A DNA stretch of 64,000 nt, from the NCBI GenBank assembly GCA_001931875.2, contig MSJH02000636.1, forward strand, positions 49,034-113,033, written 5' to 3'. A program made the translations under genes and the position numbers. The notes under the pieces are model-generated. The model saw only the letters and a list, made by a program, of their open reading frames with translations. It did no database searches and had not been told where the DNA came from. The stretch comes from Byssochlamys sp. IMV 00236. Its lineage: Eukaryota > Ascomycota > Eurotiomycetes > Eurotiales > Thermoascaceae. This document shows positions 22,508 through 32,874 of the stretch, piece after piece. Position 1 is the first letter of the stretch. Every line of letters starts with the position of its first letter.

Positions 22508-25500
22508 ATGGTGTTCAAGCCGTTTACTCACCTCGCGCGCCAAAGTTTCACAAAAGCTTTTACCCATGGCTATGCTCAGTCGGTAGTTGCGGCGTCGCAG
22601 TCGTCCTACGCGTCGTCAGCAACCTCCCTCAACCAGATCGCCAGTCATCCCGGCAAGTACACGAGAACAACCCAGCTTCAGAATGCTTTCACGAACCCTT
22701 CGAGCTCAGGTGCGGGCGGAAAGGCCAGCCAGGCTGGCTCCGGGTCGGGAGACTCGGGGCTAGCGGCCTACTACGCAGCATGGCAGCATGCCCAGCAGAC
22801 CGGTGATGACAGCGACTGGCGACAGTTCCAGTTCAACCGACGCATCGGCTGGAAGCCGTCTTCGAAAGATGTGGCGGGAGAAAGCAACGGGGCCACGGAG
22901 ACTGCGGAATCTTCGCACCACGACCTCCACGACTCTCAGCGGGTCAACAAGGCCGCCTTGAATGACGATGTCAGTGCCAAGGTGGAGGAGGCGGTAGCCC
23001 GGGAGATCCAGATTCAAGAAGAGAATGCAAACGCGGAAGAGACAGCAGAGTCCCAAGAGGCGACTTCTACGGCAGAGTCTACGAAGGAGTCGTCTACGCA
23101 TGATGTCGACGCAGTTTCCGCTGCGTCGATTGAGAAATCCCGGGAATCTTCTGCTCAGATCGTGGAGCTCGCTGCGAGACAGCAGTATGCAGAGATCCCT
23201 ATTGCCTTTGAGAACTTGCTCCGGGACGGTCTCACGCCCACCGTGGCCGCGTATAACGCCTTGCTTCGTGCAGCCATTGAACTGCACGCGGATACGCATC
23301 ATGCAGTGCCCAAGGCTCTGGACGTCTACTCGGACATGCTTCGGCGCCGTGTGATCCCCAGCGAGGAGACGTACAAGACGCTCGTACAGCTGCTCGTCAC
23401 GCGAGCCATGGACACGATCCGGGCCAAGGAGGTGCTCGAGCAGCAGCGCACCCGGTTCGGAGGGATGGAGGAACCTGGCAAGTTCATGTTTCAATCCAGC
23501 GAGGTGGAGCGTGAGCTCCTGGCGGAAGACCATTCTCTGGCTATCGCGATGAAGCTCTTCACGACGGCCACTACACGCCATCCGGAACTCGTTTTCCCGC
23601 TACCGGTATACCGCTCGCTTATAACGGCCTGTGCGGAAGACGGCCAAGTCGAGGACATGATTCGCATCTACGCCCATATGGAGACGCACAAGGTCATCCC
23701 TCACGCGGCTATTTTCCCCCCGATGATTGACGCCTTTGCCGCCATGGGCGACCTGAAGAGTGCGGTGGAGTGCTACAACGAGTACCGGACCTTGGCCATT
23801 GCCGACGACAAAGGCATCTTCGGCATCGTCGAGCGTCGGGACGGCGAGGTGTATGCGGCCCTCATCCGGGCGTACTTCTCGTGCGGCAAGAAGGAGAGCG
23901 GCCTCCGCTTCCTGGAGCGAATCCGGTCCTCGTTCGACAGCGTGCAGGAGGATCGCGAGCAGCGGCAGCAGGCGGTCGAGGAGGTGATTGTGCAGGACGC
24001 GCTGGTGCAGGACGCGCTCAACGGCGGCCGGTTTAGCGAGGCCGTGGAGCAGGCTAAGAGCCGACTCCAGGGGGCTTCTTTGCAAGCAGCATTGAGCAAG
24101 ATCTGTATGGCCGCGGCGGACGCAGGCGATGCGGGAGTTGCGTGCACCGTGTACGATGGCCTGACCTCGGAGTCGCCCGAGGCGGCCGTGTCGATGCTGG
24201 CGCTGCACGTCCGGTCAGGCAACGTCGCGGCTGCTCGTCCCTTCTGGTCAGTGCTCGCGCGGAGTCAGGCTACGCCGGACTGGATCCAGCCGACGGCCAT
24301 GTACGCCGTCGCGCTCCTCAAGAGCGGCCAGGTCGACGAGGGTCTGGCCGAGGCCCGTCGCATGCTGGCTCGCATCCGCTCTCATAACCACCACCATCAC
24401 CGTCAGCTGCCCGTCCGTGAGGAGATCGACGAGGCTCTGGAGCTGCTCGGTCGTGTCCTCATGCAGACTGCCGCCGTGCTCTCTCCCCAGGCCGCTATCA
24501 CCCTCCTCTGGGCCATGGTCGAGAACGGCGGGCTGGTGTCGCCCGTCGCCGAACATGCCATCGCCAGCCTGGGCCCCATGGGTATCTCCCAGCTCAGCGC
24601 CCCCGACCTCACTCTCGCCCTGCAGGTCCAGGCCGGCATGCTCTTGAATAACTCCGCCATCTTCGACATTGCCCATCCCGTCCGCTTCGCCCATATGGTC
24701 GACATTGCTCTATCTACCGGACTGCCCATGGATGCCTTCACCACCCGTCTGGTCGACCAGGCCATGGCCAAGCTCGCTGACAGCCGCCCGGACATCGCTC
24801 AGAGATGGCAGGACCACCTGGCTCCGATGGTTAAGCAGCCGTACACGCCCTCCCGATACACGCCCGTCTCCGAGTCCTCCCCCGTGTCCAGTGCCCCGTC
24901 CACGGAGGATACCTTCGACCCGTACGCGTATACTACCGACTACCGTGGCTCTGCCATCATTGCCGACGAGCTGGAGAGCACGAGCGGACGCCCAGACTCG
25001 CACCTGAACGAGGCCCTGCAGAAGTTCAAGAATATGCGTCGTGTTGGCAGACACCCTCGCTACATCACCTATGCCAAGCTCATCACCGCTGCTGCCAAGT
25101 GTGGCCGCATGAACTTGGTCCATGATATCCTGGGTATGGCCCGCCACGACGTCCCCCTCATCCCTCAGTACAGCGTCGTCAAGTACGGATGGGTATCCAT
25201 CTTGGATGCCATGGTTGCGGCCTGCCTCTCTCTGGGTGATCGCAACCTGGCTGCCAAGTACCACCAGGAGTTGCTGAACATGGGTGCGGCTCCATCTGCC
25301 AACACGTTTGGGCTGTACATCACCACCCTGAAGGAGTCGACCAAGACCTTCGACGAGGCCACGGAGGCTGTGAAGATCTTCCACAGAGCCACGGCGGAGG
25401 GTGTCGAACCCACTTCCTTCTTGTACAATGCCTTGATCGGTAAGCTGGGCAAGGCCCGCAGGATTGATGACTGCCTGCTGTACTTCGCCGAGATGCGTGC

Positions 25501-26326
25501 CACCGGTGTCCGCCCCACCAGCGTCACCTATGGAACCATTGTCAACGCACTCTGCCGTGTCAGCGACGAGCGCTTCGCGGAAGAGATGTTTGATGAGATG
25601 GAGTCCATGCCCAACTACAAGGCCCGTCCGGCTCCTTACAACTCCATGATCCAGTACTTCCTGAACACCAAGCGTGATCGTAGTAAGGTTCTCGCCTACT
25701 ACGAGCGCATGCAGTCCAAGAATATCCAACCGACGATGCACACCTACAAGCTTCTCATCGATGCTTATGCCTCTTTGGAGCCGCTGGACATGGCTGCTGC
25801 TGAGAAGGTCTTGGAATCGATCAAGGCCGCCGGACAGCACCCGGAGGCCGTTCACTACGCTTCTCTCATCCACGCCAAGGGCTGTGTTATGCACGATATG
25901 GAGGGTGCTCGCAAGGTCTTCGATTCTGTCGTCTCAAACGGCAGAATTCGTCTGCAGCCCTGCTTGTACCAAGCTCTCTTCGAGGCGATGGTTGCCAACC
26001 ACCAGGTCTCGGCCACCGCGGATCTTCTCAAGGACATGGCCAACCGTAACGTTGAGATGACTGCTTACATTGCCAACACTCTTATCCACGGCTGGGCTGC
26101 GGAAGGCAATATTGAGAATGCCAAGTCGATCTACGACGGTATTGGTATCCAGAAGCGCGAACCTAGTACCTACGAAGCCATGACTCGAGCTTTCTTGGCG
26201 TCTGAAGATCACCAGGGCGCCTCTGGCGTCGTCCAGGAGATGCTCTCGCGTGGTTATCCCGCCGCGGTTGCCAGCAAGATCGTCGAACTCGTTGGTGGCG
26301 GCGTTCCCATCCTTCCTACCGCTTAA
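22508..26326 (+). CDS. Mitochondrial pentatricopeptide-repeat protein, Cya5-like translation regulator
   Basis: Intronless 1,272-residue protein. The first ~45 residues are Ser/Ala/Lys-rich and acid-poor (MVFKPFTHLARQSFTKAF), a mitochondrial presequence. A disordered Ser/Glu-rich region to about residue 220 follows. From there helical-hairpin repeats occur, clearest in the C-terminal third: SFLYNALIGKLGKARRIDD, TSVTYGTIVNALCRVSDE, APYNSMIQYFLNTKRD, HTYKLLIDAYASLEP and VHYASLIHAKGCVMHD, each about 35 residues apart as in PPRs. A HNHHHH run is near residue 630. Fungal proteins of this size and start are annotated as Cya5-type regulators, named after the Neurospora protein needed for cox1 expression; organellar RNA target here is unknown. 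Codon use is GC3-rich, suggesting a well-expressed core gene. A 394-codon antisense frame inside is a shadow. Confidence 0.85.
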   Translation: MVFKPFTHLARQSFTKAFTHGYAQSVVAASQSSYASSATSLNQIASHPGKYTRTTQLQNAFTNPSSSGAGGKASQAGSGSGDSGLAAYYAAWQHAQQTGDDSDWRQFQFNRRIGWKPSSKDVAGESNGATETAESSHHDLHDSQRVNKAALNDDVSAKVEEAVAREIQIQEENANAEETAESQEATSTAESTKESSTHDVDAVSAASIEKSRESSAQIVELAARQQYAEIPIAFENLLRDGLTPTVAAYNALLRAAIELHADTHHAVPKALDVYSDMLRRRVIPSEETYKTLVQLLVTRAMDTIRAKEVLEQQRTRFGGMEEPGKFMFQSSEVERELLAEDHSLAIAMKLFTTATTRHPELVFPLPVYRSLITACAEDGQVEDMIRIYAHMETHKVIPHAAIFPPMIDAFAAMGDLKSAVECYNEYRTLAIADDKGIFGIVERRDGEVYAALIRAYFSCGKKESGLRFLERIRSSFDSVQEDREQRQQAVEEVIVQDALVQDALNGGRFSEAVEQAKSRLQGASLQAALSKICMAAADAGDAGVACTVYDGLTSESPEAAVSMLALHVRSGNVAAARPFWSVLARSQATPDWIQPTAMYAVALLKSGQVDEGLAEARRMLARIRSHNHHHHRQLPVREEIDEALELLGRVLMQTAAVLSPQAAITLLWAMVENGGLVSPVAEHAIASLGPMGISQLSAPDLTLALQVQAGMLLNNSAIFDIAHPVRFAHMVDIALSTGLPMDAFTTRLVDQAMAKLADSRPDIAQRWQDHLAPMVKQPYTPSRYTPVSESSPVSSAPSTEDTFDPYAYTTDYRGSAIIADELESTSGRPDSHLNEALQKFKNMRRVGRHPRYITYAKLITAAAKCGRMNLVHDILGMARHDVPLIPQYSVVKYGWVSILDAMVAACLSLGDRNLAAKYHQELLNMGAAPSANTFGLYITTLKESTKTFDEATEAVKIFHRATAEGVEPTSFLYNALIGKLGKARRIDDCLLYFAEMRATGVRPTSVTYGTIVNALCRVSDERFAEEMFDEMESMPNYKARPAPYNSMIQYFLNTKRDRSKVLAYYERMQSKNIQPTMHTYKLLIDAYASLEPLDMAAAEKVLESIKAAGQHPEAVHYASLIHAKGCVMHDMEGARKVFDSVVSNGRIRLQPCLYQALFEAMVANHQVSATADLLKDMANRNVEMTAYIANTLIHGWAAEGNIENAKSIYDGIGIQKREPSTYEAMTRAFLASEDHQGASGVVQEMLSRGYPAAVASKIVELVGGGVPILPTA

Positions 26327-27498
26327 AGACTGGAGCGTCTCAATGATGCAATCTTCATTTCAGGCTTCGTTTCTTCTTTTTTGCCTGCAAGGATTTCTGA
26401 ATAAGACATCTTAATAATTTGCCTGCGTGCGATACCAGGGCTGGTTTCCCTTTTGCAACCTTCTCAGCTTGATGGCCGCTGCGTGGGCATCCGAAAAAAA
26501 AAATTGTTCCATCTGTTTCCGATTAATGACGATCAACACAATCAGCAAAAGGCGTTGAGTGTTCCACATGTATTATATGCGACAAAGCGTGCAAGTGTTC
26601 ATGGCGTTATCTCTAATGATGTTGGCATTTTCTTTATCAGCGGAAATCGGCGCCTCTATACCAATCTGGTTTTGGTTTTGTTTTCTCGATGTTCTGGTTT
26701 CTATAGACACCTCTCAACTCTCTTCTGGATCTTGATAATGTCGTGAGTCTTTGGTGGATTCAGATATTGATCGGTTCCAGCTGGCCATCTGCGGTATCTG
26801 CGAGTGGATTTATGTCATCAACTCCAGCCAGTGCCGTTGTCTGTCAGTGCCTATCTTGTCTACATATACGTGACGACGACCGGCATTACAGATAAAAAAA
26901 AATAAATGAATAATGATTAAAAAGAGAGAAAACATTATATTCTCTACCTTCCGTTTCCCCTTCTCCCTATAGCTCTCTTAATTGACCGGGATCTTTCACC
27001 TGCCTCCGTATATTGCTCTTTGCTTTACTCTGATATTCACGACGCCAGCCTGCAGTCCCCACCTGCAGAACTCTCAGTCCCTAAACATTCTGAACGACGA
27101 AGATGTCTTCTGTGCGTTTCTGGGTTCTTAGACTTGAGATCGACAGAGAGCGATAGAGAGCAAGCTCTCTGAGTACACAGGTCAGCCCAGATTCTTCCGA
27201 AGGGGCAGCTGCCTACCGAGGTTTAGGAACATTATATAGGGATTTATTAACTAGTACCAGACAGAATAAACTAGAATTTGGCTTAGAACCTCAAAAGTAG
27301 TAGTAAGGACGTCTCTAGCTTTTTTGTTGTAGTCTCCGACTCTCCGTCATCTCCATGTCACATGGCAGTCAAGTAGGTAGGCATCCATAGTTGTGTTTGT
27401 TCTTCTTTCCTTTTAACCACTCCCAAGCCATCTATCTTCTTCACCACTTACACAACCCTTATGACCAAAAAGTTCCTTGTTGCTACTATCTCATAACC
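26327..27498. other. Intergenic with promoter-like block and orphan start
   Basis: After the PPR 3' region, 26,900-27,110 looks like a strong fungal promoter/leader (CT-rich, then AACGACGAAG before ATGTCTTCT at 27112 followed by a GTGCGT donor-like sequence). No downstream exon of a recognisable protein follows, so no gene is called. Confidence 0.4.
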
Positions 27499-27998
27499 AT
27501 GAGTCACTCTCTAACTGTAAGTTACTCCAAATTCTCCAGGTCTCTGCCCAGTAGGTAGCCCTAAACAGAAACTAGCCCGAAGAAATCCCCGAAGGATGGA
27601 CTACAGACGCTGCCTACATAGATTTTCTTGACGGAGAATGGGGCAGGATTGCAAAACGATGTGGTCTTGAAAACCCCATCCCCATAATGCACACTACTCC
27701 GGAGTCAGGCGAAATCCAAGGCTTATTTTCATCCGGAGGACGATACTACTTTGCAGGCGGGCAAATGAGGGTCTTCGATATCTACGAGATTATTAGGCCG
27801 ACGACTCTGGATGGAATTCTGAAGAAAATTCGTGACAAGAAAGAGAGATTGATTAAGACGAGGGAATTGGAGCAGGCGCCTACGCAGGAGGATTTGGAGA
27901 GGGATAAGGAGAATGAGAAGGCAGGACGTGCGCTTATGGAGAAGATGCAGTCACCGGGCTTTCTAGACTGGGCGATGTCACAGGATTGGTCTAAGTAG
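27499..27998 (+). CDS. Small orphan protein, 146 aa
   Basis: Exon 27499-27516 encodes MSHSLT and exon 27576-27998 the rest; the 59-bp intron runs GTAAGT to ACTAG and keeps phase 0. The joined start (MSHSLT-PEEIPEGWTTDAAY) reads naturally. The protein is hydrophilic, with FLDGEWGRIAKRCGLENPIP, SGEIQGLFSSGGRYYF, a segment YEIIRPTTLDGILKKIRDK and a charged C-terminal helix (EDLERDKENEKAG). No signal peptide, membrane segment or known domain recognised. An alternative is an intronless shorter product from ATG at 27687 (103 residues). Location between a core gene and an assembly gap adds no functional clue. Confidence 0.6.
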
Positions 27999-28899
27999 TT
28001 ATGAAAGGAGCTGAAGAACCGGCTATGCAGATCCTTTCTATTCATGCTTCTGATCTAGACTGAAAATCGCAGCAGGTGAGAATCTAATCAACATCCATTT
28101 TATAGCTATATCCAAGTCCATTGAGCAATAACTATCCGATATCGAAAACCATGAGCCACGAGCTCGCATACCGCAGTTACATTTCCATTATACAGAAACT
28201 GACAAAAAGCCGCAGTTCCGTGGGAAAATAAAAAAAAAGGGGGNNNNNNNNNNNNNNNNNNNNNNNNNNNNGGGGAGGGAATATGTTCAAAGAAAGGGCG
28301 ACGCTCGGTGAAAATGTGAAGTGGAGGAAAATTCAACGAGGGATATGAGCAACCTACCGAATAAAAGCTGATCAGATTGGCGCGGGCATTTCGGCCACAG
28401 ATTCTATTTGCTAATAAAATGCCGCTTTCTTTGCAATCCAATAGATACCTTTACCGTAATACATCCGCATCGAGATGAGCGGCGTACGAGGCGTAAAATG
28501 GCGTCTGCTATGTCATTTATTATTAAGGGGCAGTAAGGTATAACTAACCGGTTCACAGGAGATTTCCTGCAGTTGAGCTATTAACTTCACTTGTAATTAA
28601 TGTTTGGTTGATTAATGTCGCAGCTGTTAAAAGAGTCACTTTATCCACGACGCTTTTGACTGAACTGATACTAACATTGCCGAAGCTTTCCGAGTGGCAT
28701 TAATGTCACGAGTTGCTGTTTATCATATACTGCCAGGCTATCCTAGACCGTAGCATCAAGTGACGTTGCGGTCCTACGCTCTGATAGAGCGGACAGGAGA
28801 GCATTTGGGTTTTCACGCCACAGAAGTATCTCAAATCGAGTAGAGATGATTATCCTAACAAGTTGCTAGATTGGAGTAGTTACTCCGTCAGCTTAAGCT
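27999..28899. other. Gene-less stretch containing an assembly gap
   Basis: Low-information sequence around the run of Ns, with no supported gene, up to the 3' end of the O-methyltransferase remnant. Confidence 0.45.
28244..28271. other. Assembly gap (28 Ns)
   Basis: A run of N flanked by poly-A then poly-G on the left and GGGG on the right; a homopolymer-caused break in the assembly is likely. True gap length is unknown. Confidence 0.98.
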
Positions 28900-29600
28900 T
28901 CAACTGTGGAAGACAGCCTCAATCACTGAACAGTGACTTCGCCTAGGGGTAATGACTCGATTCAACTTCAACCGAGAATCTGCATTCTTGATGATATTTT
29001 TCCATTCTGCCTCGGTGCGTTCTTTACCGTTATATGTAACGGCCATATGGAGGGCGGAGGTACTGTTCAATTAACATGTTAATCTTCTTTTGTTTTCTTG
29101 GTTTGAAGTCTTTAAATAGTCATACCTATAGACCCTCTCCGCCGGCCCAGATACGTGCCCCGGCTCCAACATCACCGCTTCGACCAAGATAATCCTTGCC
29201 CCATCCCGCATCGCAGGTACCAGCTGGCGAAGGATCTGAGAGCTCGCTACATCCGGCCAATCATGGCAAATTAGACGGAGGATGTAGGCATCTGCTGCAA
29301 TCGGTTGCGGCTGGAACATATCATGAGACATGAATTGGACGCGGTCTTGTAGATGTGAAGGGACCGAAAAAGCTTTTCCCTGCTCTGGGAGATCTTGAAC
29401 GATGAATCTGAGCTTGGGGTACGCCTGCGCCAGGGATAGGGATAAATGACCCGTTCCGCCTGCCACCTGTTTGTTGTTTCGATTAGTATCTGCAAAGAAA
29501 AATTGTAGATAAACATCTCCAAAACTGCACAACTGTCCCCTCCCCGAAGTCATCCCACGGATAATTCTCAACTATGATAGAGGACCATATGAACATGCTC
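28900..29600 (-). pseudogene. Truncated plant-COMT-type O-methyltransferase
   Basis: Catalytic half of a SAM-dependent O-methyltransferase as found in fungal secondary-metabolite clusters. Readable pieces, 5' to 3' on the minus strand: VENYPWDDFGEGTVV (about 29580-29530), VAGGTGHLSLSLAQ (SAM loop), IVQDLP, ICHDWPD with the catalytic His, ARIILVEAVM, then after an intron (29125-29063) MAVTYNGKERTEAEWKNI and a normal C-terminus ending at 28900. The N-terminal dimerisation domain (roughly 150-200 residues) is absent: sequence above ~29600 has no methyltransferase text. The junction between TVV and VAGG also lacks a clean canonical donor in the expected place. So this is a 5'-truncated remnant, or at best a short derivative. 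Confidence 0.7.
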
Positions 29601-29621
29601 CCCACTCTGCACAGTCCAACG

Positions 29622-29650
29622 GTGGACCCACATCACTCCATGGACCCCCG
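29622..29650. repeat. Short dispersed repeat, copy 1 (also at 39984-40014)
   Basis: GTGGACCCACATCACTCCAT matches CTGGACCCACATCCCTCCAT near 39985 with few mismatches, followed in both by GGA/GGAG-CCCC. Only about 30 bp, so chance or a shared binding site remain possible. Confidence 0.45.
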
Positions 29651-29700
29651 CGAACAGCTCGTGGCACGGTCGCAGTAATAGTACGACGGCCTATATGTAA

Positions 29701-29750
29701 GATTAATGCGCAGGACGTAACAGAAGATATCTTATCCGAGCTGGAAATAT
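29701..29750. repeat. 50-bp dispersed repeat, copy 1 (also at 37352-37401)
   Basis: Shares GATTAATGCGCAGGAC / AGAAGATATCTTATCCGAG with the segment at 37352-37401; most differences are transitions. Confidence 0.7.
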
Positions 29751-30038
29751 GGACATTCATGCAAGAAAGAGCAAGGAAACCTCGATATGAAACAATGGAG
29801 TCATGTGACAATTACCCGTTCGGGAAGTCATGTGCTGTCTCCACTCCTTTTTCTCTCGAGCCGCGTGGGCAACTCCAGATGTAACTATATCGTTGACCCC
29901 ATTATGGCTCTGCTAGCTGTTAACTTGCTTATCTTGGGGACGAATTCTATCATGCATTGCGCGTTTAATTGAAATCTGTCCGGCCAAGATCTGCAGTTAT
30001 ATCAACCATGCAGTTGGCCGCCAAGAGATCCTCACGTC

Positions 30039-32274
30039 ATGGATGCTGCGAGCTCTCCCAGGCTTCCTGGAAGGAACAGCACCCTGCGAGCTTGCGACCA
30101 ATGTAAATTACGAAAAACTAGGGTGCGGAGGCTATATCGTTTGATTACATGACAGTGTGTGCTTACATACGAATATCAATGTAGTGCAGCCTATCCAGAC
30201 CATGCGCAACATGCGCTTCCATGGGATTCGAATGCACCTTTCTCAGACCGCAGAAGAAACGCGGTCCGGCTGGTCGGTATGTTTTCCTCGATATCAATCT
30301 ATATATAGCTAAAGTTTCCTGACAATTTCTTTCAAGCCGCGTGTCAGAAATTCGACAACTGCAGCAGATCCAATCCAGGAAGCACCCCGTTCAGACTGAC
30401 GTTCATCATTTCACTGGAGAGCGTCCGTCCAGTCATGGAACCAGTGCAACTGACGCTCACTCATCTCCATCTGCATCGATATCTAACTCTGAAGTTATCT
30501 CCCATGTGGACACGCACCACCTGCAACAGCACCAAATGGGCCAGGGGCCAACCTCGGCCTATGATGCTGCCGCCATGTCTACTCCAGCCCTAGATAACGG
30601 CTCTACTTCATGGAGCGAGAACCGTGACCTTGAGTACTGGCTTCCTGATAGCCTTAGCGCGCAGACGCCGGCTTTCAGTTTCTCTGGAAGTAATATATAT
30701 GTTAAAACGACTCTTCCTCCCCTTATTGACGGTGATCTCGGGGCCAGTGCCATTAACCTGCAACCTGAGAATCCTTTGAACGTTTCCTTTTCTGAGGTCT
30801 TGTCCTCGAATGATCAGCAGCAAATGGGAGCCTTTTGGCCGCCCTATATCCATGACAACAGCCTGGTTCCTTGGATCGATGTGTATTTCGATCGGCTTCA
30901 TCCGACATTACCGGTTCTCAACCGGTCTTCTATCTTCATCAGGATTCTGTCCCAAGAGCATCGAAGAAACCCACAATTTGGTGCCATGCTGCTGTCAGTA
31001 TGCGCATTTGCTTTGACGCAACCGATCGACATCAGTGAACGTCCTACTTCCTCCTCAAGAGCCGATCAAGCCAGATTGATGATGAATGAGGCAACAAAGA
31101 TGCGCAGTTCATCCGACTTTGGCGAGCATCCGACATTGGAAGCTGTCCTGACCAGCTTTTTCCTATTTGGATATCTATTTGGAAGTAACCAGCATAATGC
31201 GGCACGGCTGCGACTGCGCGAGGCCATTGATTTGGCATCCACGTTACGTCTGAATGATCCCAACACTTACCTTGATTTTTCAGGTGAAGAGAAGGGCCAA
31301 TGGCTGAGGACTTACTTGGTACTCTCTGTGACAGAAAGGTAACATCGATCTCTTGATAGAGAATTCTCATGACGGAGCTGACCCCAGATACCAGAGCGTA
31401 TGCACTTCAACGCCGACATTCGATCAGCTTCACTGGGAGACCTGGATTTACGATGCGTCCTACTGACGACTTTATCCATAACGTTACACACAGTCTTGTC
31501 TCCGGAATCATCGTCCATAATGAAAAAGATGCTGCAGGGATGATGGGTCTAGCCCTCCTCATGGAGATATTTGACTCTATAGACGAAGACATAGTCGAAT
31601 GTTGGAACGCTCGATGCAACGTCAGCAAAGGACAGTGCCAGATACTTGATCAAAGAAAGGCCTTGAGCATGCATGAAAATCTCGCCCGCGTGAGCGATCC
31701 TAGTCGATATAGGAGTAACGATTGGTTCGATCCCGATCATTCCAGTCTTCTGCACTCGGCAGAGACAACGAGAATTCTGCAAAGCTTTCTATCTGAGACC
31801 CAATGCGCGGATGTGCTTGTCACTCAGAAGTGGGTGCAGAACAGATTATGGCATCTCTGCCTGACTCACGGTCTTTTAATATCTGATTCTGAGCATCCGG
31901 AGCTGCGTTTTGATTTCGCGTACAGTGTCGCCGAGCGCACGTTAGATGTCTGCAGGTCGCTGCGTATCAGCGCAATGGAAGTCCACGGGATTGGAATTGT
32001 AAGTGAAAACGCCACATAGGAATGGCTATTCTGGTACTGAACACATACTTACTGACCACAGATTGAAAAACTGTATAATATATCAACCAGCGCAATAATG
32101 GCGCCTTACAATACTGGGAATATGGAAGGTTCCGCTTCGACAAGCGGTCCAGCACTGCAACTTCTGGCAAGCAAATATATGCGATTGCTACAGACTCTCC
32201 GTGGAGGAAACCACCCTTACATGGAGCAGTACAAACAGACAGCTGAACTTGTTGCGCCTTCTTCCCAAGGATGA
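30039..32274 (+). CDS. inuR: Zn(II)2Cys6 transcription factor, candidate InuR
   Basis: Five exons, 30039-30122, 30185-30276, 30337-31338, 31395-31998 and 32062-32274, give 664 residues. The binuclear zinc cluster spans residues about 19-45: C-x2-C-x6-C-x5-C-x2-C-x6-C (CDQCKLRKTR, then CSLSRPCATCASMGFEC), followed by a basic KKRGPAGRR linker like that of the XlnR/AmyR/InuR-type regulators. The middle-homology region holds VPWIDVYFDRLHPTLPVLNR and TERAYALQRRHSISF, typical of this group. The gene is followed by a sugar transporter and an intracellular GH32 enzyme, the order I recall for inuR, its transporter and sucB in Aspergillus niger. InuR controls inulin and sucrose genes through CGG-N8-CGG sites, and one such site is in the transporter/GH32 promoter. 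Regulator family is certain; the inuR identity is inferred from synteny. Confidence 0.8.
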
Positions 32275-32874
32275 TTCCCTTTTTGTTCCTACTAGGTTAT
32301 AGTGTCAACTTAGGATATCCGAGTTTAGGCCGTATGTTCGGTCTACTTTTCCGTTTCAGATGGCTTCCAATGTATCTTTACGTTCAACCGGGTCATATAC
32401 CTAATCACATCCTTAAAAGCATTTCTATAAAAGAGGTTTCGTAAGATAATCTTGTTATCAGCTTAGAAAATAGCAGAGTATAGGCGGTTCTTTTACATGC
32501 AGACTTACTATTTGGGTTACAGATAGTCGTCATAAAATGGAATATTGTCGGCGCACAAAGCGTATGTCCAGGTGATCTGTCAATCATGCGTTTGTAGCAA
32601 GTTCTAAACATAGGACGGAACTTACTAGATCACTAGATTCTAGATTCTTTGTATGCTATATGGTAGAAGATGAATATGGGTCCAAATCCCGCCCCAGATC
32701 TAGATTCAAGCAAGCAAATTTAGGGTGGTTCGAATCAGACCTTGCTTCCGTACCATTCAACATTCGACAAATATACATGAACTTTTTCTTCTTTTAGGTA
32801 CTTAAGTTGTGAGTATGCCAGCCCCCTACCGAAGGTGAGAAGTATATACAAAACCCCTCATTCTTAAAATGTGT
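32275..32874. other. Convergent 3' space with a dispersed repeat
   Basis: 600 bp between the regulator and the transporter, mostly occupied by the repeat annotated at 32572-32720. Confidence 0.5.
32572..32720. repeat. Dispersed repeat, about 150 bp (copy A; copy B at 39017-39175)
   Basis: Both copies begin GTGATCTGTCAAT, share a CTAGATCACTAG core and CTAGATTCTTT, and end with CTAGATTCAA(TC)AAGCAAGCAA. The terminal part resembles the inner-to-outer end of the copia LTR read on the minus strand (CTAGATCCAATCAAGCAAGC). Probably a solo-LTR relic of a related element. Confidence 0.65.

Larger units (their letters stand above)
29601..30038. other. Upstream region of the Zn2Cys6 regulator with repeat traces
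   Basis: Contains two short sequences repeated elsewhere in the window (29622-29650 and 29701-29750; see separate entries) between the methyltransferase remnant and the regulator start. Confidence 0.5.

Noticed and set aside
24710..25894. 394-codon minus-strand open frame
   Set aside because: Antisense shadow of the GC3-rich PPR gene; Val/Gly/Asp-rich text without motifs.
32725..32745. GGTTCGAATCAG resembling a tRNA B box
   Set aside because: No cloverleaf around it; it lies next to the dispersed repeat and is probably chance or SINE-like at most.
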